Of a stretch of DNA of 64,000 bases, positions 1-8,876 are shown in pieces. A program made the position numbers and the translations under genes. Within the stretch, counting starts at the first letter, position 1, and each line of letters opens with the position of its first letter. The stretch lies in contig CAWJFE010000001.1 in the NCBI GenBank assembly GCA_963842125.1, positions 744,001 to 808,000 on the forward strand, in the 5' to 3' direction. The notes beneath the pieces are model-generated. The model made no database searches. It was not told the origin of the DNA and worked only from the letters and a program-made list of their open reading frames with translations. Source of the DNA: CAWCWK01 sp963842125 (lineage in GTDB: Bacteria > Pseudomonadota > Alphaproteobacteria > Rhizobiales > CAWCWK01).

Positions 1-479
1 ATCGCGTGGAGGTGGAGGACGTCGGAGGCGGCATAGGCCTTCTGTGCGTCGCTCAGGCTCTGCGCGCCCCAGTCCGAGCTCTGTTGCTGCTTGGAGACCT
101 CGATCCCTAAGAGTTCGCGGGCGAGATCCTTCAGTCCATGCCGGTCGGTATAGGTGCGCACCAGCTTGGAGGCGATCTTGGTGCAGTAGACCGGGGCCGT
201 GACGACCCGGAGCGCGTTCTGGAGAGCCGCGATATCGAAGCGGGCGAAATGAAAGAGCTTGAGAACGTCGGGGTCCCCCAGCATGGCCACGAGGTTGGGC
301 GCCTCCGTCTGGCCGCGCGCGATCTGGACGAGATGCGCCGTGCCGTCGCCCGACGAGAGCTGGACGACGCAGAGCCGGTCGCGCTTCGGGTCGAGCCCCA
401 TCGTCTCGGTGTCGACGGCGATGACGGGGCCGAGGTCGAGCCCGTCCGGCAGGTCGCCGTGATGGAGGGTGATGGTCAT
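1..479 (-). CDS. rnd: Ribonuclease D, short form (3' part cut by window edge)
   Basis: This is a DEDD-family 3'-5' exoribonuclease that trims RNA 3' ends using two metal ions. About 159 N-terminal residues are visible and the C-terminus lies outside the window. The translation starts MTITLHHGDLPDG and carries the three exonuclease motifs in order: Exo I AVDTETMGL (Asp and Glu ligands, about residues 21-29), Exo II FHFARFD (about residues 77-83) and Exo III YAASDVLHL near the cut end, where Tyr and Asp are catalytic. The spacing suits the roughly 205-residue alphaproteobacterial form that lacks HRDC domains. The ATG at 479 is the only start before the conserved block. The gene diverges from lnt across a 259-base gap in which I see no convincing gene. 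Confidence 0.88.
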   Translation of the reverse strand, partial: MTITLHHGDLPDGLDLGPVIAVDTETMGLDPKRDRLCVVQLSSGDGTAHLVQIARGQTEAPNLVAMLGDPDVLKLFHFARFDIAALQNALRVVTAPVYCTKIASKLVRTYTDRHGLKDLARELLGIEVSKQQQSSDWGAQSLSDAQKAYAASDVLHLHA

Positions 480-738
480 GGAGCGTAAGGCCTTCGAGGG
501 TCTGCGGGACTGGGATCCGGAGGATTGGAGGGCGGTCTATCCGATGGCGCTGGCGCTGGCCAGCGTGGCGGCGGCGCAAGGAACCCCGGATACCCTCATC
601 GCTCGTGCCCCCATCGCGGGCGCTGCCCCGCTTCGTGCTCCCCGCCGCCCGCTTGTTCCATCGGCTGCGATGCTCTAACCGCAGACGAGGACACACCTCT
701 TCGCCGACACGCCTCCTCCAGGGTCTCTGCCGATCTCC

Positions 739-2418
739 ATGCTGGACGACATCGCTGGACGGATCATGCTGGTCGAGGGCTGGCGGCGCTGGGGGCTCGC
801 GCTTCTCGCGGGTGCGGCGGCGAGCCTCGCGCTTGCACCCATCGGGGCGCTACCCGTCCTCGCCATCAGCCTGCCCATCCTCGTCTGGCTGATCGACGGG
901 GCCGAGGGCGTCTCGCGGCCGGCGAGGCTTCGATCCGCCTTCGCCGTCGGCTGGGCCTTCGGGTTCGGCTATTTCGCCGCCTCGCTCTACTGGATCACGG
1001 AGGCCTTTCTCGTCGAGGGCGACGGGTTCGAATGGCTCGCCCCCCTCGCCGTGCCTCTGCTGGCCGGCGGGCTCGCGCTCTTCTTCGGGCTTGGCGCGGC
1101 GCTCGCGCGGCTCGTCTGGAGCGACGGGGCGGGGCGGATCGCGGCACTGGCCTTCGGGCTCGGCCTCTCAGAATGGCTGCGCGGCCACGTGCTGACCGGC
1201 TTCCCATGGAACGTGCCGGGGCTCACGCTCGCGGCCCATGACGCGACGGCGCAGGGCGCGGCCCTCGTCGGTCTCCATGGCTTGAGCGTGCTCGCGCTCC
1301 TTCTGGGGGCAAGCTTCGCCGCGCTGGCGCCGCGCAGGGCAGGCTGGACGGTCGCCGCCTGGGGCCCGCCCGTGCTCGCGCTCGCAGGTCTCGGCACGCT
1401 CGCGGTCTGGGGCGGTCAGCGCCCGCCGGAGCCGATCGCGCCGGCCATCGTGAACGGTCTGAAGGATGCCGGACTGCGCGGCGTCGCCCCGCCCGCCGAC
1501 GACACGGTCTGGCTTCGCCTCGTCCAGCCCGCCATCCCGCAGGCCGAGAAATGGCGGGGCGGCAATGGCGAGGCGATCCTGTCGACCTATCTCGATCTCA
1601 GCCGGGCGGGCCCGGCCGATACCGAGACGCCGCGGCCCTTGTCGCAGATCGACGCGCTGATCTGGCCCGAATCGGCCTTTCCCTTCGTACTCGTCGAGGC
1701 ACCGGGCGCGCTCTCGCGGATCACCGACCTCGTGGCCGACGGCCCCGTTCTCCTCACCGGTGCCCTGCGGCTCGACCGGAGCGACGCGCGGCTCGACGGA
1801 CGCCCGAGCGCCTATAACAGCCTCTATGCGATCGGGCCGCGCGGTATCGAGGCGGCCTACGACAAGACCCATCTCGTGCCCTTCGGCGAGTACCTGCCCT
1901 GGCAGTCCGCGCTCGAGGCCGTGGGCCTGCGCCAGCTCACCCAGATGCGCGGCGGCTTTCGGGCCGGGCGCACGCGCCAGACGCTCGATGTCGCCGGCCT
2001 GCCCCGCTTCCAGCCGCTCATCTGCTACGAGGCGGTCTTCCCGGGCGAACTGTTCGGCCCCGACGTCTCAGGCGACGGCGCGGCGACGGCGCGGCCGGCC
2101 TGGCTTCTGAACGTCACCAACGACGCCTGGTTCGGCACCAGCCTCGGCCCTGCACAGCATCTCGCCCATGCCCGGCTGCGCGCGATCGAGGAAGGGCTGC
2201 CCTTGATTCGCGCGGCCAATACGGGCATTTCGGCCGTCTTCGATGCCTATGGACGCACCACGGCGCGGCTCGAACTGGGGGTCGTCGGCGCGCTCGATGC
2301 GGCGCTGCCCGACGCGATCGCCCCGCCGCCCTTCGCGCGTTGGGGCTGGCGGATGCCGCTTGGACTTGTCCTCGCCTGTCTCGGCCTCGCGCTGATCGGG
2401 CGCTGGCGCCGGTCGTAG
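739..2418 (+). CDS. lnt: Apolipoprotein N-acyltransferase Lnt
   Basis: Lnt is an inner-membrane enzyme that moves an acyl chain from phospholipid onto the amino group of the lipidated N-terminal cysteine of lipoproteins, the last step of lipoprotein maturation. The 559-residue length is normal. Several hydrophobic helices fill about residues 10-215, a nitrilase-like periplasmic domain follows, and a last helix lies near residues 540-555. The catalytic Glu-Lys-Cys triad is visible: E311 in WPESAFPF, K376 in YDKTHLVPFGEYLP and C429 in LICYEAVFP. The ATG at 739 keeps the first helix; a second ATG at 766 is possible. It leads the lnt-HTH-metK-trmB string, but its usual upstream partner corC lies 52 kb away on the other strand. 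Confidence 0.95.
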   Translation: MLDDIAGRIMLVEGWRRWGLALLAGAAASLALAPIGALPVLAISLPILVWLIDGAEGVSRPARLRSAFAVGWAFGFGYFAASLYWITEAFLVEGDGFEWLAPLAVPLLAGGLALFFGLGAALARLVWSDGAGRIAALAFGLGLSEWLRGHVLTGFPWNVPGLTLAAHDATAQGAALVGLHGLSVLALLLGASFAALAPRRAGWTVAAWGPPVLALAGLGTLAVWGGQRPPEPIAPAIVNGLKDAGLRGVAPPADDTVWLRLVQPAIPQAEKWRGGNGEAILSTYLDLSRAGPADTETPRPLSQIDALIWPESAFPFVLVEAPGALSRITDLVADGPVLLTGALRLDRSDARLDGRPSAYNSLYAIGPRGIEAAYDKTHLVPFGEYLPWQSALEAVGLRQLTQMRGGFRAGRTRQTLDVAGLPRFQPLICYEAVFPGELFGPDVSGDGAATARPAWLLNVTNDAWFGTSLGPAQHLAHARLRAIEEGLPLIRAANTGISAVFDAYGRTTARLELGVVGALDAALPDAIAPPPFARWGWRMPLGLVLACLGLALIGRWRRS

Positions 2419-2498
2419 ACGGCCGACAGAAGGTGAGAAGATAAAAAACCTTTCTGCGGACTTCACTCTTTGTACCAGACGTTGTATTTTAATGCGGA

Positions 2499-2516
2499 CA
2501 ACACGTTTTCGTGTTG
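2499..2516. promoter_or_regulatory. Palindromic operator candidate upstream of the XRE regulator
   Basis: A perfect 7-bp inverted repeat, CAACACG-TTTT-CGTGTTG, lies 50 bases before the start of the helix-turn-helix gene. The surrounding stretch 2435-2520 is clearly more A/T-rich than the neighbouring coding DNA, as a promoter would be. XRE proteins often bind such dyads and repress their own genes, so an autoregulatory operator is a reasonable inference. A short RNA hairpin is the alternative. Confidence 0.4.
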
Positions 2517-2565
2517 ATATGACCTGTCCGACGATACCTCCCCACGAGCTTGAGCGAATACCACC

Positions 2566-3015
2566 ATGTCCCGCGCCCCCATAGAAAGCATCGACGCGGT
2601 CATCGGCCAAAGACTGCGTACGCTACGAACCGAGATGAAGGTCAGCCAGAGCAAGCTCGGCGAGGACGTCGGGATCAGCTTCCAGCAGGTCCAGAAATAC
2701 GAGCGCGGCGCCAACCGGATCAGCGCCAGTCGGCTCTACAAGATCGCGGACGCGCTCAGCGTGAACGTCAACTATTTCTTCAGCGACTTCCTTGGCGAGC
2801 CCGAGGCCGCCGGCATGGCGGAGGCGGCCGAGCCCTACCGAGCGCCGCCCGGCCCGTCGAGCCTCAAGGCGAATGCGGAGGCCGAGGCCTTGCAGGAGGC
2901 GTTCTCGCGCATCCGCACGCCAGCCCTGCGCGCCACCGTTCTCGACATGGCCCGCACGATCGCGGCCAACGAGCGGCGCGACGGCAGCGGCGACGAAGCG
3001 ACCTCCGACGACTGA
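2566..3015 (+). CDS. XRE-family helix-turn-helix transcriptional regulator
   Basis: This 149-residue cytoplasmic DNA-binding protein has a Cro/C1-type HTH over about residues 13-67. The recognition region reads VGISFQQVQKYERGANRIS and is followed by LYKIADALSV, the usual end of the HTH_3 fold. The C-terminal half is acidic and Ala-rich, with a predicted helix RIRTPALRATVLDMARTI. A homologue of this type is widely kept between lnt and metK in Rhizobiales, so the position supports a conserved rather than a phage origin. Its regulon is not visible here. The dyad at 2499-2516 is a plausible site for autoregulation. Confidence 0.85.
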   Translation: MSRAPIESIDAVIGQRLRTLRTEMKVSQSKLGEDVGISFQQVQKYERGANRISASRLYKIADALSVNVNYFFSDFLGEPEAAGMAEAAEPYRAPPGPSSLKANAEAEALQEAFSRIRTPALRATVLDMARTIAANERRDGSGDEATSDD

Positions 3016-3315
3016 CGGACGGGGCTGGAGGTAGGCCGAAGGTAGGCCGAGAGCGGGCCGAGAGCCGGTCGGTGGCCCGACCGCTCGGCCACTTCCCCAC
3101 CATGCCCTCTCGATATCCCCTATCGACATGACGGGGCGCTGCGGATATTCGCACCCCTGGCTCGCCGCGGCGACGGGCCGTCCGAGGCTCGGCGTTTCGC
3201 TCGCGAGCGCGCCCCTCGTTCCTGCGAAGCGCCCGACGGGACGCTTCGAGAGCCGCGCTCCGACGGACCGGCAGCGCCTGCGGTCCGCATCTTCCTCGAG
3301 GGATCACCCGCGCCA
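3016..3315. other. Intergenic region upstream of metK, no gene seen
   Basis: These 300 bases separate the HTH gene from metK. They start with a short direct repeat (AGGTAGGCCGA, twice near 3030-3050) and contain GC-rich imperfect dyads. I looked for a SAM-responsive riboswitch because metK follows, but could not build a SAM-II, SAM-V or SAM/SAH core. No open frame has a good ribosome binding site. Confidence 0.4.
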
Positions 3316-4485
3316 ATGTCCGACCGTTCTTCCTACCTCTTCACGTCCGAGTCCGTCTCCGAGGGTCATCCCGACAAGGTCTGCGACCGGATCTCGGACG
3401 CGATCGTCGATGCACATCTGACGAACGACGCGGAAGCCCGCGTCGCCGTCGAGACGCTGGCGACGACCAACAAGGTCGTGCTGGCCGGCGAGGTGCGTGC
3501 CCGCCCGCCCGTCGCCAAGGACGAGATGACCGACATCGCGCGCCGCGCCGTGCGGGCCATCGGCTACGAGCAGGACGGCTTTCACTGGGAGACGATGGAC
3601 GTCGATTGCGTCGTCCACGAGCAGTCTGCCGACATCGCGCAGGGCGTCGATGCGGCCGGCGACAAGGACGAAGGCGCGGGCGACCAGGGCATCATGTTCG
3701 GCTATGCCTGCACCGAGACCGACGTCCTGATGCCGGCGCCGATCCACTATTCGCACCGCATTCTCCACGATCTCGCCGACCTGCGCCATGGCGGCGAGAC
3801 GCGGCTCGGACCCGATTCCAAGAGCCAGATCACGCTGCGCTACGAGGGCGGGCGCCCGGTCGGCGCGACCTCCGTCGTCGTCTCGACCCAGCACGCCGAA
3901 GGGGTGAGCGAGGCGGATGTGCGCGGCCTCGTCGTGCCCGTCATCGAGGCGGCATTGCCCGAGGGCTGGATGTGCCCGCCCGACCAGCTCTACATCAATC
4001 CGACCGGCCGCTTCGTCATCGGCGGACCGGACGGCGACGCGGGCCTGACGGGGCGCAAGATCATCGTCGACACCTATGGTGGCGCCTCGCCCCATGGCGG
4101 CGGCGCGTTCTCGGGCAAGGATCCGACCAAGGTCGACCGCTCGGCCGCCTATGCCTGCCGCTACCTCGCCAAGAACGTCGTCGCGGCGGGCCTGGCCTCG
4201 CGCTGCACGATCCAGGTGTCCTACGCGATCGGCGTCTCCAGGCCGCTCTCTCTCTACGTCCACACGCACGGCACCGGGCAGGTGCCGGACGCCGAGTTGG
4301 AGCGGGCCGTCGGGCGGGCGATGGACCTCACGCCGCGCGGCATCCGCGAGACGCTCAAACTCAACCGGCCGATCTACGAGCGCACCGCCGCCTATGGCCA
4401 TTTCGGCCGCGAGCCCGACGCCGAGGGCGGCTTCTCCTGGGAGGCGACCGACCTCGCCGATGCGATCACCGCCGAGGTTCGCTAG
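3316..4485 (+). CDS. metK: S-adenosylmethionine synthase
   Basis: MetK makes S-adenosylmethionine from methionine and ATP in the cytoplasm, with release of phosphate and diphosphate. The 389-residue length is typical. The N-terminus SYLFTSESVSEGHPDKVCD is the family hallmark, with the ATP-contacting His in GHPDK. The two signature motifs are GAGDQGIMF (about residues 120-128) and GGGAFSGKDPTKVDRSAAY (starting near residue 261, P-loop-like phosphate binding). The start is fixed by the conserved beginning. trmB begins 3 bases after its stop, so the two are probably co-transcribed, with MetK supplying the SAM that TrmB uses. Confidence 0.97.
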   Translation: MSDRSSYLFTSESVSEGHPDKVCDRISDAIVDAHLTNDAEARVAVETLATTNKVVLAGEVRARPPVAKDEMTDIARRAVRAIGYEQDGFHWETMDVDCVVHEQSADIAQGVDAAGDKDEGAGDQGIMFGYACTETDVLMPAPIHYSHRILHDLADLRHGGETRLGPDSKSQITLRYEGGRPVGATSVVVSTQHAEGVSEADVRGLVVPVIEAALPEGWMCPPDQLYINPTGRFVIGGPDGDAGLTGRKIIVDTYGGASPHGGGAFSGKDPTKVDRSAAYACRYLAKNVVAAGLASRCTIQVSYAIGVSRPLSLYVHTHGTGQVPDAELERAVGRAMDLTPRGIRETLKLNRPIYERTAAYGHFGREPDAEGGFSWEATDLADAITAEVR

Positions 4486-4488
4486 ACC

Positions 4489-5247
4489 ATGCTGGCCGGA
4501 GCCCACGAGACGCAGATGGCAGACGAGGAGCGGACGCAGGACGAGGGCGGCGAGCGGGCCAAGCCCGGTGACGCCTTCGTGCCGCGCCGCCTCTTCGGGC
4601 GCCGCAAGGGCGTGCGCCTCAGCCCGACGCAGGAGCGCCGCACGCGAGCGGGCCTGGAGCGGCTCTCGCTCGATCTCACCACGCCCGGCCCGGCCGATCC
4701 GCAAACCCTTTTCGCCGCGCCCGTCACGGGCCTGCGCATGGAGGTCGGCTTCGGCGGCGGCGAGCATCTGGCGCACGAACTGGCGCGCGAGCCCGCGATG
4801 GGCTTCATCGGCGCCGAGCCCTTCCTCAACGGCATCACCGCGCTCCTCACAAAGCTGGAGGAAGAGGCGCGCGACGACGCCCGACTGCGCCTTCATCGGG
4901 GCGATGCCGGCGAGGTCATGGACTGGCTGCCGCCCGCCTCGCTCGCTCGCATCGACGTCCTCTATCCCGACCCCTGGCCGAAGCTGCGCCACCGTGAGCG
5001 CCGCTTCGTGCGGCCGGACAATCTCGCCCGCATGGCCCGCGCGCTCCGGCCCGGCGGAGAGCTTCGCATCGCCAGCGATGTCGCGGACTACATCGTCTGG
5101 GCCCGCCGCCATGCGGATGCCGCTCGAGGGTTCGATCTCGTCAGCCACGAACCGACCCCTTGGGCGGATTGGCCGGGCACGCGCTACGAGGCCAAGGCCT
5201 ATCGGGAGGGCCGCGCGCCCGCCTACCTCATCTACCGGCGGACGTGA
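4489..5247 (+). CDS. trmB: tRNA (guanine-N7-)-methyltransferase TrmB
   Basis: TrmB methylates N7 of G46 in the variable loop of tRNAs using SAM. The 252-residue protein has a basic N-terminal region (FGRRKGVRLSPTQERR), a glycine-rich SAM-binding loop MEVGFGGGEHLAHE near residue 85, an acidic strand GAEPF, and the signature YPDPWPKLRHRERRFV from residue 159. It ends with the family motif TRYEAKAYREGRAPAYL. The ATG at 4489 is used; an ATG at 4516 would drop nine weakly conserved residues. It follows metK almost directly. Confidence 0.95.
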   Translation: MLAGAHETQMADEERTQDEGGERAKPGDAFVPRRLFGRRKGVRLSPTQERRTRAGLERLSLDLTTPGPADPQTLFAAPVTGLRMEVGFGGGEHLAHELAREPAMGFIGAEPFLNGITALLTKLEEEARDDARLRLHRGDAGEVMDWLPPASLARIDVLYPDPWPKLRHRERRFVRPDNLARMARALRPGGELRIASDVADYIVWARRHADAARGFDLVSHEPTPWADWPGTRYEAKAYREGRAPAYLIYRRT

Positions 5248-5263
5248 GCCGGGCGATGCCCGG

Positions 5264-6382
5264 ATGACGCTGATCCTCGTCCTCGCGCCCATCGTCGCCG
5301 CGCTGACGACGCTTTTGCTGACGCCTCGCCTCGTCCCCATGCTGCGGCGGCGGGCGATGGATCGGCCGAACGCCCGATCGAGCCACACCGTGCCGACGCC
5401 GCGCGGCGGGGGCATAGCGGTCTGCGCCGGGCTCGCCGTCGGCGCCGGGTTGGCCGCCGCCGTTATCGCGATGATGGGCGTATCCCTCACGACGCTTGCC
5501 GGCGCGGCCTCCATCCTCGTTCTCGCCGCCACGCTCATGGCGCTTTCCTGGCGAGACGATCGCGCACCGCTTTCCGTCTCGCTCCGCTTCGGTGCGCAGG
5601 GGCTGGCCGTCGCCCTGGGCCTCGCCGTGGTGATGGGGTGGCCCGGCGAGACGGCCCTCATCGGTCCGGTCGCGGCCCTTCTGAGGCCTCTCGTCACCCC
5701 GCTCGGGCTCTCTTCCCTGATGCCGCTCTGGCTCGATCTCGCGATCGCGTGGCTGGCCTGGATGTGGGTGATGAACGCGACCAATTTCATGGACGGCATC
5801 GACGGAATCACGATTGCCGACACCGCCCCCTTCTGCGCCGGCTGGACGGCCCTTGCCCTCATCGGTTCGGCCAGCGGGGTGATGGCGTTCCGCGCTCCGG
5901 CCGCCCTGCCGTCGCACCTGATGGCAAGCCTCGTGATCGCGCCGGCCCTCGGCGGCGCGGCCCTGGGCTTCGCGCGGGCCAACTGGCCGCCGGCCAAGGT
6001 CTTTCTCGGCGATGTCGGCTCGATCCCGATCGGTTACCTCGTCGGCTTCGGCCTCTTGGTCCTGGCCATGCTGGGGCTCGGACCGGCCGGCCTCATACTT
6101 GCCGCCTACCCCCTCGCCGACGCGACGCTGACGCTGCTGAAGCGCTTGGTGCGCGGCGAGAGGATCTGGCAGCCGCACCGCTCGCACGCCTACCAGCGCG
6201 CCGCCGCCACGCGCGGTCACGCGGCCGTCTCCGGCCGGGTCGCGCTGACCAACATGGCCCTGATAGGACTGGGCGTCCTCGCCATCAACAGCCCCTGGAT
6301 CGCGCTCGCACCGGCAGCTGTCGTCGTTCTCGCCCTTCTGGTCTGGATGGAGGCGGCCGCCAGAAGGCAAATTCGCCCCTGA
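5264..6382 (+). CDS. Glycosyltransferase family 4, WecA/MraY-type polyprenyl-phosphate sugar-1-phosphate transferase
   Basis: This 372-residue polytopic inner-membrane protein probably moves a HexNAc-1-phosphate from a UDP-sugar to undecaprenyl phosphate and so starts a surface polysaccharide or O-antigen unit. About ten hydrophobic segments are visible. The family motifs are present: NATNFMDGIDG (about residues 171-181, metal and nucleotide binding), FLGDVGSIPIGY (from residue 247) and HRSHAYQRAA (near residue 306), the cytoplasmic loop that separates WecA-like enzymes from MraY. The ATG at 5264 is 16 bases after trmB, so it may belong to that operon. The donor sugar cannot be read from sequence. 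In many relatives rimP/nusA occupy this general area, so its presence here is a local difference. Confidence 0.88.
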   Translation: MTLILVLAPIVAALTTLLLTPRLVPMLRRRAMDRPNARSSHTVPTPRGGGIAVCAGLAVGAGLAAAVIAMMGVSLTTLAGAASILVLAATLMALSWRDDRAPLSVSLRFGAQGLAVALGLAVVMGWPGETALIGPVAALLRPLVTPLGLSSLMPLWLDLAIAWLAWMWVMNATNFMDGIDGITIADTAPFCAGWTALALIGSASGVMAFRAPAALPSHLMASLVIAPALGGAALGFARANWPPAKVFLGDVGSIPIGYLVGFGLLVLAMLGLGPAGLILAAYPLADATLTLLKRLVRGERIWQPHRSHAYQRAAATRGHAAVSGRVALTNMALIGLGVLAINSPWIALAPAAVVVLALLVWMEAAARRQIRP

Positions 6383-6500
6383 AAGGTTTCTCCTCCCATC
6401 GCCATCAAATTGCCCCAAGGTCAGGATCACTGGCCGGCGCGGCCTAGCCACGCATGAGAGCGGGCCGAGATCCTGAACTGCCTGAGGGGGCAAACCGACG

Positions 6501-7625
6501 ATGACCGATCCGTTCAACGGCCTGAAACTGAGTGATCTCAAGGGCTATTACGACTTTGCCTTTTCCGTCCTGGGTTCGACGACCTTCGACTGGAACGCGG
6601 TCGTCGCGCAGCTGGAGAACACGATCAACCTCGTCCCCGCAGGTCCGGCCAAGGACGCGCTCATCGCTGCCCTGCCGCAGATCAAGGCGGGCATCGCGAC
6701 CCTCCAGGCCAACCCGAGCGAGCTCCTCGCGCTCAGCAAGGCCGAAGTCGACGCCTATTTCGCGCAATATGGCGACATCTCGCTGGCGCAGCTGCAGGAG
6801 ACGATCGGCGGCACCGTACCGACGGCCCCGACGACCCCGAGCGCCGGCCCCGACCTTCTGACGGGCACCGATCTCGCCAACGCGATCTTCGGCGGTGCCG
6901 GCAACGACACGATCGACGGTGGCGCCGGTGCCGATACGCTCGGCGGCGGCGAGGGCGACGACGTGGTCTCGGGCGGGCTCGGCTCGGACGTGCTCTATGG
7001 CTTTCTCGGCAACGACCGGCTCTACGCCGAAGCCGTCGACGCGCTCGTCGAGACGGCGCTCGACACGCTCGACACGCTCTTTGGCGGCGATGGCAACGAC
7101 AGCCTCTTCGGCGGCCTCTTCAAGGACATCAGCTTCGGCGGTCTCGGCAACGACCTCGTCAACGCCGCCGGCGGCGACGATGTCGCCTATGGCGGCAAGG
7201 GCGACGATTCGCTCTTCGGCGGCGATGGCAACGACATCCTCGGCGGCGGCGCGGGCGCCGATACGCTCGGCGGCGGCAATGGCGACGACGTGCTCTACAC
7301 GGGCGCCGGCAACGACGTCGCCTTCGGCGGTGCGGGCGCCGACGCCATCTATGGCGGCTCGGGCGACGACACCGTCTATTTCGGCGCGAATGACGGCGCG
7401 CGCGACGTCTTCGCGGCTGGCCCGTCCGGTGCCTCGACCGTCTACGGCTTCGAGGTCGGCACGGACGCGATCAGCCTCGCCTTCGTGCCCGGCCTCACGA
7501 GCTTCGGCAGCGTCTCGATTTCGGCGGATGCCGGCGGCAATGCCGTCATCAGCACCGGTCAGGGCTCGGTGACGCTGATCGGCGTGGCCGACACGGCGCT
7601 GACGGCCGACAGCTTCATCTTCTGA
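6501..7625 (+). CDS. RTX-type calcium-binding protein, probable type I secretion substrate
   Basis: This 374-residue acidic protein has no Sec signal peptide. Residues 1-125 are helical with no recognised domain. Residues about 131-174 and 194-294 are two blocks of glycine- and aspartate-rich nonapeptides of the GGxGxDxLx type (for example GGAGNDTIDGGAGADTL), which fold into calcium-filled beta-rolls outside the cell. The last 80 residues are a beta-rich tail ending ADSFIF, typical of an uncleaved C-terminal signal for an ABC-MFP-OMF type I exporter. No exporter gene lies nearby. There is no toxin or protease catalytic motif, so adhesin-like or matrix roles are guesses. The start ATG at 6501 follows AGGGGGC. 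Confidence 0.85.
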   Translation: MTDPFNGLKLSDLKGYYDFAFSVLGSTTFDWNAVVAQLENTINLVPAGPAKDALIAALPQIKAGIATLQANPSELLALSKAEVDAYFAQYGDISLAQLQETIGGTVPTAPTTPSAGPDLLTGTDLANAIFGGAGNDTIDGGAGADTLGGGEGDDVVSGGLGSDVLYGFLGNDRLYAEAVDALVETALDTLDTLFGGDGNDSLFGGLFKDISFGGLGNDLVNAAGGDDVAYGGKGDDSLFGGDGNDILGGGAGADTLGGGNGDDVLYTGAGNDVAFGGAGADAIYGGSGDDTVYFGANDGARDVFAAGPSGASTVYGFEVGTDAISLAFVPGLTSFGSVSISADAGGNAVISTGQGSVTLIGVADTALTADSFIF

Positions 7626-7649
7626 AGTCGACCGCGATCATCACCATCG

Positions 7650-7677
7650 ACGCCGCGCCGGGAGACCGGTGCGGCGT
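7650..7677. terminator. Stem-loop between convergent RTX and puuE genes
   Basis: A strong GC hairpin (ACGCCGCGCCGG, loop GAGA, CCGGTGCGGCGT) sits in the 58-base gap between two converging genes. It has no clear T-tract on either side, so it is a candidate bidirectional terminator by position and stability only. Confidence 0.45.
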
Positions 7678-7683
7678 TCGCGT

Positions 7684-8628
7684 TCAGGGCGCCGGGTGCC
7701 ACGCGCGCCAATGCCGGGCGATGTCGGCCCGGCGGCAGATCCAGACGTCGTCGAAGCCGGCGGCGTAGTCGAGGAAACGCTCCAGCGCCGCCATCCGGCC
7801 CGGTCGGCCGACGAGGCGGCAGTGGAGACCGACCGACAGCATCTTCGGTGCGCCGGCGCGGCCCTCGGCGAGCAAAACGTCGAGCGAATCCTTGAGGTAG
7901 GCGAGGAATTGGTCGCCCGCGTTGAAGCCCTGCGGGGTCGCGAACCGCATGTCGTTGGCATCGAGCGTATAGGGCACGACGAGATGGGCGTCGGCGCCGG
8001 CGCCGATCCAATAGGGCAGATCGTCGGCATAGCTGTCGGATGTATAGAGGAAGCGGCCGTAGTCGCGCACGAGACCGAGCGTGTGCTCCGACGTGCGGCC
8101 GAGATACCAGCCCTCGGGCGCAGCACCCGTCACGGCCTCGTGGAGCGCCAGAGCCTCTTGCAGGTGCGCCGCCTCCGTTTCACGGGAAACGTTGCGGTAA
8201 TCGATCCATTTGAGGCCGTGCGATGCGATCTCCCAATCGGCCGCCTTCATCGCGGCGACGGCGGCCGGGTTCCGCGCCAGCGCCGTGGCCACGCCGAAGA
8301 CGGTGACGGGCATGTCCCGCGTCGTGAATGCCCGGTGGAGCCGCCAGAAGCCGGCGCGCGACCCGTATTCGTAGAGCGATTCCATGTTCATGTGCCGCTG
8401 GCCCTCCCAGGCCGCGGCGCCGACGATCTCGGAGAGAAAGGCCTCCGAGGCCGCATCGCCGTGGAGGACGTTGTTCTCACCGCCCTCCTCGTAGTTGACG
8501 ACGAATTGGAGGGCGAGCTTCGCGCCGTCCGGCCAATCGACCTTGGGCGGGTGTGCGCCATAGCCGACCATGTCGCGCGGATAGTCGGCCGCGAGGCCAC
8601 CGGTCACGGGGGGTAGAGCCTGCGTCAT
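7684..8628 (-). CDS. puuE: Allantoinase PuuE (polysaccharide deacetylase-like, metal-independent type)
   Basis: PuuE hydrolyses allantoin to allantoate in purine breakdown, using a NodB-like (polysaccharide deacetylase) fold. The 314-residue length and the opening YPRDMVGYGAHPPKVDWPDGA match the PuuE family closely, as do NYEEGGENNVLHGD, the EIASHGLKWIDY block and YLGRTSEHTL. The protein ends WRAWHPAP. No other purine-degradation gene (uricase, allantoicase) is next to it, so the substrate is assigned from family likeness. It converges with the RTX gene and diverges from comM across 248 bases. It also contains a one-mismatch parS-like palindrome at 8177-8190, probably incidental. Confidence 0.88.
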   Translation of the reverse strand: MTQALPPVTGGLAADYPRDMVGYGAHPPKVDWPDGAKLALQFVVNYEEGGENNVLHGDAASEAFLSEIVGAAAWEGQRHMNMESLYEYGSRAGFWRLHRAFTTRDMPVTVFGVATALARNPAAVAAMKAADWEIASHGLKWIDYRNVSRETEAAHLQEALALHEAVTGAAPEGWYLGRTSEHTLGLVRDYGRFLYTSDSYADDLPYWIGAGADAHLVVPYTLDANDMRFATPQGFNAGDQFLAYLKDSLDVLLAEGRAGAPKMLSVGLHCRLVGRPGRMAALERFLDYAAGFDDVWICRRADIARHWRAWHPAP

Positions 8629-8876
8629 ATGCCGTCCTGATCACTGCGGAGCCGATCATCGCTGTAGCGCCGCCGGGATGCCGCTGTCCATGACGGAGAG
8701 GCGCTTATGCGACGACCGGGAGACGGGTCTGTCCACAGCTATGGGGCTCCAGACCCTCACCGACCGCGTTCCCGGCTTGTTCGCCCGCCGGCCCTCGCCT
8801 AACCTTGCGCTCATCCGATCCTGCGGGCCATTTCGCGCCCGCCCCGAACGGCTCGAATAGCGGAGAGCGTTTCTTC

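Noticed and set aside
525..1241. Plus-strand open frame overlapping the start of lnt
   Set aside because: It is an out-of-frame shadow of lnt, Arg-rich and without domain likeness.
3016..3315. SAM riboswitch upstream of metK
   Set aside because: I could not find the conserved cores of SAM-II, SAM-V or SAM/SAH classes. An Infernal scan would decide.
3304..5997. Very long minus-strand open frame (897 codons) opposite metK, trmB and the GT4 gene
   Set aside because: It is the GC-rich mirror of strongly supported plus-strand genes. The translation is Arg/Ala/Gly-rich without any motif. The same reasoning excludes the long minus-strand frames at 13640-16219 and 21615-23714 and others like them.
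8177..8190. Second parS site within puuE
   Set aside because: GTTTCACGGGAAAC has a mismatch in the central CACGTG and lies in coding sequence (VSRE). It is only mentioned with the perfect site.
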